NCBI GenBank assembly: GCA_016787105.1
Contig: JAEUVI010000387.1
Span: 1 to 5,465, forward strand
Origin: Chitinophagaceae bacterium
Lineage (GTDB): Bacteria; Bacteroidota; Bacteroidia; Chitinophagales; Chitinophagaceae
Direction: 5' to 3'
Length of the DNA: 5,465 bases
Shown here: positions 1 through 5,465 of the stretch, in pieces
How the letters are laid out: each line of letters opens with the position of its first letter
Position numbering within the stretch: position 1 is the stretch's first letter
The notes under the pieces: model-generated
Told to the model about the DNA's origin: nothing
Seen by the model: the letters and a program-made list of their open reading frames with translations, nothing else
Database searches by the model: none
Program-made: the position numbers and the translations under genes

Positions 1-30
1 AATCGACAGATAAATTAAAAGCTATACAAA

Positions 31-229
31 ATGAGAATATTTGTTATTGTCTTTTGTTTATTGACGGCGGGAATACAATACTCTTTTGCAAAACAATCAA
101 AAATTTTCAGCTTCAGAGCAGGAAGTCGTTAACCTTTCTAAAAAGAAATGGGATTGGATGTCCGATAAAAATGTCGATTCCTTAAGTCTTCTCTTTGCTG
201 AAAAATCTAGGTTAAAGACGAAAATCTAA
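31..229 (+). pseudogene. Decayed secreted NTF2-like (DUF4440/SnoaL-like) protein, N-terminal part, frameshifted
   Basis: An ATG at 31 opens a typical signal peptide: a short basic start, the hydrophobic stretch IFVIVFCLLTAGI, then a likely cleavage site after SFA. This frame stops at 130-132. In the next frame, from about position 95, the protein continues as KFSASEQEVVNLSKKKW, then DWMSDKNVDSLSLLFAEKS, and stops at 227-229. Dropping one A from the five-A run at 99-103 joins the two parts into one smooth reading, so a single-base insertion there is the likely break. The pattern 'EQEV-x2-LSKKKW-x-WM-x-DKNVD-x-L-x-x-LF-x-EK' resembles the first helices of small secreted NTF2-like proteins common in Bacteroidota. 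Those are usually about 140-160 aa, whereas only about 60 residues remain here; the beta-sheet that forms the cavity is missing. The gene is therefore almost certainly non-functional, although the single-base slip alone could be a sequencing error. The family call is by recalled resemblance only. Confidence 0.6.
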
Positions 230-303
230 AGCAGGCAGAAATCAAAGTAAAGAGATGGTTAGATAAGATGAACATGATCGAAACACCCGGTAATAAGTCG
301 TAA
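211..303 (+). pseudogene. Orphan C-terminal gene tail, unrecognised
   Basis: After a TAG at 208-210, an open stretch reads VKDENLKQAEIKVKRWLDKM and then NMIETPGNKS before TAA at 301-303. It has no start codon of its own near its beginning; the only internal ATGs are close to its end. It is charged, probably helical, and looks like the last 30 residues of a protein. It overlaps the end of the NTF2-like remnant in a different frame. It may be the remains of that same gene after an internal deletion plus a frame change, or the tail of a different gene joined by deletion. I do not recognise the family. Coding character is inferred only from a plausible amino-acid composition. Confidence 0.3.
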
Positions 304-352
304 CTTTAAAAGAAGGGTTAGCAATTAATTATTCTTAAATAAATTGACAAAA

Positions 353-2632
353 ATGACAAATCAAAAAACTTCCATAGACAGAAGGTCATTTCTGAAATCG
401 ACCGCACTTGCCGGCGGCGGATTGATGATCAGTTTTACATGGTTGTCATCTTTTAAATCTGCGGATAAGTTAACAGGTGCAGATCTTCCCGAACAATGGA
501 ACGAAATAAATGGCTATATAAAAATTACCCCGGACAATCTCATAAAAATATTAAACCCTAATCCGGAGTTTGGACAAAATGTTATGACCTCGTTGCCTAT
601 GATGGTAGCGGAAGAACTGGATGTAGACTGGGAAAAAATAATTGTAGAAATGGGGCCGCATGATAGTGTGAAGCTCGGGCCGCAATTTACCGGTGGTAGT
701 AATTCTGTAAGAATGTATTGGAAGCCGCTGCGCGAAGCTGGAGCTGCAGCACGAATAATGTTGAAAGAATCGGCAGCACAAACCTGGGGCGTACCCGCAG
801 AAGAAGTAACAACAAAAGCAGGAATGCTATATCATGAGAAGACTGGTAAATCGGGAACTTATGGTTCATTTGCTTCTAAAGCTGCAACCATTGCTGTACC
901 AAAAGGGCCAAAATTAAAAGAGCCAAAAGATTTTAAAGTAATCAGAAGCTCAAAGAAGAATGTTGAAGGGTTAAAAATTGTATCCGGTCAGCCATTATTT
1001 GGATTGGATTACAAAGTTGAGGGAATGCTTATCGCAATGATTGAGCATCCGCCCGCTTTTGGAATGAAATTGAAATCTTTTGATGCTGCGGAAACGTTGA
1101 AAATGCCGGGTATCAAAGATGTCTTTAACCTTAAAATGTATGATGATGAATTTGAACTGGGTGGCTTTGATACGCATACATTCAATGAAATACTGGTAGT
1201 AGTAGGCCGTAACACATGGGAAGTAATGAATGCAAGAAAAAAATTAATTGTGCAATGGGAACCGGCAGGTGATATAAAACAAAAAACGAACAGTTTTGGA
1301 AGGAAAACGGATATAATTATTCCGGGAGCTTTAGAAAGTTCGGATACACAATACCAGAAAATGGAAGAGCGGGCAAAACAGCCTGGAACCATTCTTCGAA
1401 AAGACGGAGATCCTGAAGCGGCATTTAAAAATGCGGCGCAGGTTATCGAACGTACTTATAATGCGCCGTTTCTTGCACACAATTGTATGGAGCCGATAAA
1501 TTTCTTTGCGCATGTTACAGAAGAAAAAGCACTACTGGTGGGACCATTGCAGGCGCCCGGCTGGACAGAGCCCACACTTTCGAAAGTTTTAAACCTGCCT
1601 GCTGATAAGATTGAAATACAAATGACGAGAATGGGTGGTGGTTTTGGCCGTCGTGCATACGGGCATTATTTAACGGAAGCAGCGCTTATTTCCCGGAAGG
1701 TAAAAGCGCCGGTAAAATTAGTGTACAGCCGCGAAGATGATATGACCTACGGCATTTACCGGCCAATGTATACCGCTACCTATCGTGCAGCCTTAGACGC
1801 AAATAAAAAACTAACTGCCTTTCATGTAAAAGGAGGTGGTATACCGGAGCATCCGATACATGCGAATAGATTCCCTGCTGGTGCGGTTGACAATTATCTT
1901 GCTGAAGGTTGGGAATTGCCATCAAACATTACTATCGGGGCATTCCGTGCGCCACGATCAAATTTTAATGCGGCTGCAGAGCAATCATTTTTAGATGAAC
2001 TGGCAGAAGCAATGGGAAAAGATCCGATAGATTTCAGGTTAGAATTGCTGCAACGTGCTAAAGAAAATCCTGTTGGTAAAAACAACGATTATGATGCAGA
2101 CAGGTATGCAGGTGTATTAAAGCTGGTACGCGAAAAATCAGGATGGGATAAAGCGGAAAATAAAAAATATAATCGTGGTGTGGCTGCATACTTCTGTCAC
2201 AATTCCTATGCAGCCCATGTAGTGGATATGGTAAAAAGAGATGGACAGCCTTATGTTGAAAGAGTTTTCAGTGCGTTAGATTGCGGTGTGGTAGTTAATC
2301 CTGATGCAGCTACCAATATGGTGCAGGGTGCTGTAGTAGATGGAATAGGTAATGCGTTCTATGGTGGACTAACGCATAAGGATGGCGCTACGCAACAAAG
2401 TAATTTCAGTGAATACCGGATGATAAGGATATACGAAGCGCCGAAAATTATCGATGTACATTTTGTAGAAAGCAATGTTGATCCTACCGGTCTGGGAGAG
2501 CCGCCTTTTCCGCCTGTATTCGGGGCAGTGGCCAATGCGTTATACAGAACCTTGAACAAGCGGTTCTATGATCAGCCATATAATAATGATGTTATCAATA
2601 AAAAGGAAGTCATCGATAAAAAGGCTTTTTAA
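353..2632 (+). CDS. Xanthine dehydrogenase-family molybdopterin-binding large subunit 1 (IorB-like), Tat-exported
   Basis: This is the catalytic large subunit of a molybdenum hydroxylase, which inserts a water-derived oxygen into an aldehyde or N-heterocycle at a Mo-pterin centre. I chose the ATG at 353 (759 aa); a TTG nine bases upstream (344) is in frame but adds only three residues. The N-terminus has a twin-arginine signal (DRRSFLK, Arg10-Arg11) followed by a hydrophobic run to about residue 34, so export as a folded, cofactor-loaded protein is expected. Visible motifs are FGQN (73-76), TGGSNSVR (113-120), a hammerhead-like domain starting near FGLD (216), CMEPINF (378-384), the molybdopterin-contact GGGFGRR (428-434), the RAP motif (532-534), and GLGEPPFPP with the expected catalytic base Glu716. 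Length and motif order fit the IorB type, so it looks complete and active. The small subunit gene follows after 105 bases. Family assignment is strong; the substrate is unknown, and 'isoquinoline 1-oxidoreductase' should be read as a family label only. Confidence 0.93.
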   Translation: MTNQKTSIDRRSFLKSTALAGGGLMISFTWLSSFKSADKLTGADLPEQWNEINGYIKITPDNLIKILNPNPEFGQNVMTSLPMMVAEELDVDWEKIIVEMGPHDSVKLGPQFTGGSNSVRMYWKPLREAGAAARIMLKESAAQTWGVPAEEVTTKAGMLYHEKTGKSGTYGSFASKAATIAVPKGPKLKEPKDFKVIRSSKKNVEGLKIVSGQPLFGLDYKVEGMLIAMIEHPPAFGMKLKSFDAAETLKMPGIKDVFNLKMYDDEFELGGFDTHTFNEILVVVGRNTWEVMNARKKLIVQWEPAGDIKQKTNSFGRKTDIIIPGALESSDTQYQKMEERAKQPGTILRKDGDPEAAFKNAAQVIERTYNAPFLAHNCMEPINFFAHVTEEKALLVGPLQAPGWTEPTLSKVLNLPADKIEIQMTRMGGGFGRRAYGHYLTEAALISRKVKAPVKLVYSREDDMTYGIYRPMYTATYRAALDANKKLTAFHVKGGGIPEHPIHANRFPAGAVDNYLAEGWELPSNITIGAFRAPRSNFNAAAEQSFLDELAEAMGKDPIDFRLELLQRAKENPVGKNNDYDADRYAGVLKLVREKSGWDKAENKKYNRGVAAYFCHNSYAAHVVDMVKRDGQPYVERVFSALDCGVVVNPDAATNMVQGAVVDGIGNAFYGGLTHKDGATQQSNFSEYRMIRIYEAPKIIDVHFVESNVDPTGLGEPPFPPVFGAVANALYRTLNKRFYDQPYNNDVINKKEVIDKKAF

Positions 2633-2737
2633 GTTAATATGTAAATACGGAAGCTAACAAAACTGCAGGGCTGTGGAAATGTTACAAATACAGTCTGACC
2701 AAAAAGAAATAAATTGTTCATTATTTAAGTTTCAGCT
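2633..2737 (+). other. 105-base AT-rich spacer between large subunit 1 and the Fe-S subunit
   Basis: This is the longest gap inside the cluster; the other two are 44 and 43 bases. It has no credible ORF, no strong hairpin followed by a T-run, and no clear ribosome binding site. A TAAGTTTC at 2726-2733 partly matches the Bacteroidota -7 box (TAnnTTTG) but lies only a few bases before the ATG, too close to serve as a normal promoter. I cannot say whether it contains a processing site or an internal promoter. Confidence 0.3.
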
Positions 2738-3202
2738 ATGATCAAATTAGATATTAATCAGAAAACCTACGAGGTGGACGTAGATCCTGATATGCCGTTA
2801 CTATGGGTAATCAGGGATGTAATCGGTTTGATGGGTACAAAATATGGTTGCGGTGTAGCGCAATGCGGTGCCTGTGTAATTCACCTGAATGGCGAAGCTG
2901 TTCGTTCCTGTGTTACGAAAGTGAAGCGTGCGGAAGGGCAGAAGATAACTACAATCGAAGGCTTATCAGAAAAAAACGATCATCCCTTGCAAAAAGCCTG
3001 GCAGGAAATTGATGTGCCTCAGTGCGGCTATTGCCAGTCAGGTCAACTGATGTCAGCAGCTGTTCTTCTCCGTGAGAATCCTAATCCTACAGATAAGGAT
3101 ATTGATGATGCGATGGCTGGTAATATCTGCCGTTGCGGTACTTACCTGCGTATCCGCAAGGCTATTCATATGGCAGCGGAAATGCAACGCAAAGGATCGT
3201 AG
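2738..3202 (+). CDS. [2Fe-2S] small subunit of molybdenum hydroxylase (IorA/CoxS-like)
   Basis: This is the electron-transfer subunit that takes electrons from the molybdenum centre through two [2Fe-2S] clusters. At 154 aa it has the usual family length. The N-terminal plant-ferredoxin-like domain carries Cys38, Cys43, Cys46 and Cys58 (GCGVAQCGAC, then RSC). The C-terminal four-helix domain carries Cys96 and Cys99 (PQCGYCQSGQ) and Cys131 and Cys133 (NICRCGTY). All eight cluster ligands are present. Gln95, just before Cys96, and Cys133 match family positions that contact the pterin cofactor. The ATG at 2738 places the first beta strand (IKLDINQKTYEVDV) immediately at the N-terminus, as in homologues, with no room for a signal peptide. 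It therefore probably leaves the cytoplasm bound to a Tat-signal-bearing large subunit. It lies between the two large-subunit genes and is the only small subunit visible. Confidence 0.95.
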   Translation: MIKLDINQKTYEVDVDPDMPLLWVIRDVIGLMGTKYGCGVAQCGACVIHLNGEAVRSCVTKVKRAEGQKITTIEGLSEKNDHPLQKAWQEIDVPQCGYCQSGQLMSAAVLLRENPNPTDKDIDDAMAGNICRCGTYLRIRKAIHMAAEMQRKGS

Positions 3203-3246
3203 GATTAGTAAATGGAATTTGATAATGCTTAAACTTATTTTATAGA

Positions 3247-3888
3247 ATGAAAAAGCAATCAGCAAATAAATTATTTCGCCTGGAGCGGTTGAGGACAATT
3301 GCTGTTCTTGTTATTATCAGTATGGCAGTTGGCATCTTTAGTTCTGCATTTGAGTCTAAAAATGATTTTACTTCTTTGAATAATAATGCTGGTATTAATA
3401 AGGACAGTGTTGAATCAGTAAAAGCCTTTATGCAGGTGTATAAGGTTTTGATGAGTCCGCGCTGTATGAATTGCCATCCGGCAGGAGATGTACCGCTTCA
3501 GGGAGATGACAGTCATTTGCACAAGATGTTTCCCAAAAGAGGTAAGGATGGAAAGGGTGTTTATGCAATGAAATGTGCTAATTGTCATCAGCCAGAAAAT
3601 TTGCCTGGCTTGCATAAGCCACCTGGCAATCCTGACTGGCATTTGCCGCCGGCAGATATGAAGATGGTTTTCCAGGGTAAAACGCCGCGTCAATTGGCAA
3701 AGCAATTGGTAGATCCAAAACAAAATGGTAATAAATCAAAACAAAAATTGCTGGAGCATGCACATGACGCACTTGTAGTTGCAGGATGGAATATGGGAGA
3801 AGGCCGCAAGATGCCGCCAATGAGCCATGAAGAATTTGTAAAAGTATGGACAGAATGGATTAATAAGGGAGCATATGCACCGAGATAA
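3247..3888 (+). CDS. Membrane-anchored di-CxxCH cytochrome c-like protein ('isoquinoline 1-oxidoreductase subunit' type)
   Basis: This 213-aa protein is probably the electron acceptor of the enzyme. Residues 1-15 are basic, and residues 16-35 (RTIAVLVIISMAVGIFSSAF) form a hydrophobic segment that may be an uncleaved anchor or a Sec signal; the remainder would lie outside the cytoplasmic membrane. Two haem c attachment motifs are visible: Cys73-Met-Asn-Cys76-His77 (RCMNCHP) and Cys110-Ala-Asn-Cys113-His114 (KCANCHQ). Other family-like blocks are GDVPLQGDDSHLHKMFP (80-96), LPPADMKMVFQGKTPRQLA (133-151) and RKMPPMSHEEF (187-197). Several methionines (138, 140, 189, 192) and His90/His92 could be distal haem ligands, but which are used cannot be told. 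The start at 3247 directly precedes the basic N-region. It sits 44 bases after the Fe-S gene and 43 before large subunit 2, so co-transcription is likely. Haem binding and electron acceptance are inferred from motifs and context. I recall similar proteins beside IorAB-like genes in Bacteroidota. Confidence 0.85.
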   Translation: MKKQSANKLFRLERLRTIAVLVIISMAVGIFSSAFESKNDFTSLNNNAGINKDSVESVKAFMQVYKVLMSPRCMNCHPAGDVPLQGDDSHLHKMFPKRGKDGKGVYAMKCANCHQPENLPGLHKPPGNPDWHLPPADMKMVFQGKTPRQLAKQLVDPKQNGNKSKQKLLEHAHDALVVAGWNMGEGRKMPPMSHEEFVKVWTEWINKGAYAPR

Positions 3889-3931
3889 ATAAAGAGTTGA
3901 TTCGTTATTTAATTTAAAAAGAATATTTCCA

Positions 3932-5465
3932 ATGTCAGCAGTAACAAATCCCGGAACAATATCAAGAAGAAATTTTCTCCGGGTTTCAGGTTTAACCGGG
4001 ACAGCACTCTGTCTTGGTTTTTATTTTCCTGCAAGTGCAAAACAGGGAAAAATTGTAAATGCGACGGCGGAAGGCAATGAAGTAGAATTAAATTCATGGA
4101 TACGGATAGATACATCCGGCAAGGTGACCATCTTCAGTCACCGTGCAGAAATGGGGCAGGGATCTTACCAGGCAATACCACAAATCATTGCTGAGGAACT
4201 GGAAGTAAATTTAGATGAAGTGAATATCGCTTTTGCAAGAGGCGATAATAAAAAATACGGCAGCCAGATTACAGGTGGTAGTTCATCTGTGCGGGATACT
4301 TATAAGAATTTATTACAACTCAGTGCAACAGCCCGCGAAATGCTGATAACCGCAGCTGCTGCGAAATGGGCTGTACCCAAAAATGAATGTTATGCCGAAG
4401 CAGGTCATGTGATACACAAGCCATCCGGTAAAAAGGTTCATTACGGGGAAGTAGTATTGGAAGCATCCAGGCTCGAAGCACCGAAAGAAGTGAAGCTGAA
4501 ACCCCGATCAGAATATAAAATTGTTGGTAAGCCGCTTCGTCGGCAGGATACGCATTTGAAAACAAATGGCGTTGCTGTTTTTGGATTAGACAAAAGATTG
4601 CCTGGTTTGTTGTATGCGAGTGTTGAGCGTAATCCGCGGTTAAGGGGTGTTGTAAAAAGTATTGATGATACAGCTGCATTAAAAGTTCCTGGTGTAAAAA
4701 AGATTTTCAAAGTGAAGATGGATGTTTTCAAATCTTCACGCGAAGGAGTAGCTGTAGTAGCGGATACATTATGGGCTGCAATGCAGGCGAGAAAATTACT
4801 AAAAGTAGAATGGGATGATAGCGGCTTTGAGCATATTAATACAAGCGATATTTATAAGCGTCATGAAGAAATCCTGAAAACAAAAGATGGAATCGTTTTC
4901 AGTACAAAAGGCGATCCGCAGTCAATTATTGATAAAGCGCAAAAAAAATTAGATGTTATTTACCAGACTCCTTACCAGGCGCACTATTGCATGGAGCCGG
5001 TAAACTGTATTGCACATTATCAAAAAGATAAACTGGAAATATGGGGGCCTATACAGGGGCCTGACTGGGTACAGGATTATTTAAGTGATCAATTAAAAAT
5101 TCCGAGAGATAATGTTTTTGTGAACATGACTTTTCTCGGAGGAGGATTTGGTAGAAAAGCATTCCTTGACTATCCGCACGAAGCGACCATGATCTCAAAA
5201 GAAATGAATGCACCGGTGCAGGTGGTTTGGACAAGAGAAGATGATGCCACGCAGGGTCCTTTCCGTCCGGGTATGTCTTATCGCTGTCGTGCTGTAGTTA
5301 AGGATGGTATGATTAACGCAGTTCAATTTAAAATTGCCGGGCAGAATATTGGGCATATGGATAGTGATGATAGGACTAAAGCAAATGATAGCACTACAGA
5401 AGGGTTCTTGCAACCCTACAATGCCAGTATAAAAAATATCAGCTTTCATGATGTACCATTTGAAA
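3932..5465 (+). CDS. Xanthine dehydrogenase-family molybdopterin-binding large subunit 2 (IorB-like), Tat-exported, 3' end outside window
   Basis: This is a second molybdenum hydroxylase large subunit, open from the ATG at 3932 to the right edge (511 codons; about 200-250 residues should be missing by comparison with large subunit 1). A textbook Tat signal is present: SRRNFLRVSG with Arg12-Arg13, then a hydrophobic run to about residue 36. Visible motifs are MGQG (74-77), TGGSSSVR (114-121), a hammerhead-like domain near FGLD (217), CMEPVN (353-358) and GGGFGRK (403-409). The RAP-equivalent and the catalytic-Glu motif lie beyond the edge, so activity cannot be judged. Spacing of the N-terminal motifs matches large subunit 1 almost exactly, but the sequence is much diverged (by eye about 45% identical over some 75 residues around GGGFGR, and lower elsewhere), so this is an old paralogue rather than a recent copy. 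It carries the canonical MGQG where subunit 1 has FGQN. It follows the cytochrome gene by 43 bases and is probably in the same operon. Confidence 0.93.
   Translation, partial: MSAVTNPGTISRRNFLRVSGLTGTALCLGFYFPASAKQGKIVNATAEGNEVELNSWIRIDTSGKVTIFSHRAEMGQGSYQAIPQIIAEELEVNLDEVNIAFARGDNKKYGSQITGGSSSVRDTYKNLLQLSATAREMLITAAAAKWAVPKNECYAEAGHVIHKPSGKKVHYGEVVLEASRLEAPKEVKLKPRSEYKIVGKPLRRQDTHLKTNGVAVFGLDKRLPGLLYASVERNPRLRGVVKSIDDTAALKVPGVKKIFKVKMDVFKSSREGVAVVADTLWAAMQARKLLKVEWDDSGFEHINTSDIYKRHEEILKTKDGIVFSTKGDPQSIIDKAQKKLDVIYQTPYQAHYCMEPVNCIAHYQKDKLEIWGPIQGPDWVQDYLSDQLKIPRDNVFVNMTFLGGGFGRKAFLDYPHEATMISKEMNAPVQVVWTREDDATQGPFRPGMSYRCRAVVKDGMINAVQFKIAGQNIGHMDSDDRTKANDSTTEGFLQPYNASIKNISFHDVPFE

Noticed and set aside
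301..308. TAACTTTA as a Bacteroidota -7 promoter box before large subunit 1
   Set aside because: It matches TAnnTTTG only partly and I see no TTG at the expected distance upstream, so a promoter is not supported.
344..352. Upstream in-frame TTG start for large subunit 1
   Set aside because: It adds only three residues (MTK) and the ATG at 353 follows immediately; no ribosome binding site favours the TTG.
1009..1392. 127-codon open frame on the minus strand inside large subunit 1
   Set aside because: It lies wholly within a strongly supported coding region, and its translation is Ser/Ile/Phe-rich with no recognisable domain; a shadow of the real frame.
2662..2685. Possible short hairpin around CTGCAGGGCTGTG after large subunit 1
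   Set aside because: The stem is very short and imperfect and there is no T-run, so it does not qualify as a terminator.
2803..3012. Plus-strand 69-codon open frame inside the Fe-S subunit gene
   Set aside because: It is out of frame with a gene in which all eight cluster cysteines are conserved; its own cysteines are by-products of that sequence.
3979..4045. Possible lipoprotein cysteine after the twin-arginine region of large subunit 2 (GTALC)
   Set aside because: The residues before the Cys do not fit a lipobox (Thr-Ala-Leu-Cys instead of Leu-Ala/Ser-Gly/Ala-Cys) and the hydrophobic stretch continues past it.
4320..4679. 119-codon open frame on the minus strand inside large subunit 2
   Set aside because: It overlaps the conserved hammerhead region of the plus-strand gene and has low-complexity, unfamiliar content.

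Overview
The window carries one strand-consistent gene cluster for a molybdenum hydroxylase of the xanthine dehydrogenase / isoquinoline 1-oxidoreductase type. Moderate GC, AT-rich spacers without clear Shine-Dalgarno sequences, and protein styles such as an NTF2-like secreted protein remnant and a small di-CxxCH cytochrome beside IorA/IorB-like subunits all suggest a Bacteroidota species, probably Chitinophagaceae or Sphingobacteriaceae-like. That taxonomic call is inference from style, not from a marker gene.

Layout: positions 31-303 hold the debris of one or two small genes. A secreted NTF2-like protein is frameshifted at a short A-run and cut short, and is followed by an unrecognised C-terminal tail in another frame. 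Positions 353-2632 encode a full-length Tat-exported molybdopterin-binding large subunit (large subunit 1, 759 aa). Positions 2738-3202 encode the two-cluster [2Fe-2S] small subunit (154 aa). Positions 3247-3888 encode a membrane-anchored protein with two CxxCH haem-binding motifs (213 aa). From 3932 a second, clearly different Tat-exported molybdopterin-binding large subunit (large subunit 2) runs off the right edge, with 511 codons visible.

How they probably work together: the substrate is hydroxylated at the molybdenum centre of a large subunit outside the cytoplasmic membrane. Electrons pass through the two [2Fe-2S] clusters of the small subunit and then to the anchored cytochrome rather than to FAD/NAD+, because no FAD-binding middle subunit is present in the window. 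Only one small subunit and one cytochrome are visible for two large subunits. They may therefore be shared between alternative enzymes, or both large subunits may sit in one complex. The substrate cannot be read from the sequence.

I see no RNA gene, mobile element, CRISPR array, convincing terminator or convincing promoter. The gene set matches a layout I recall from Bacteroidota genomes, so it is not claimed as a new system. Its shared-subunit logic and unknown substrate are the parts worth following.
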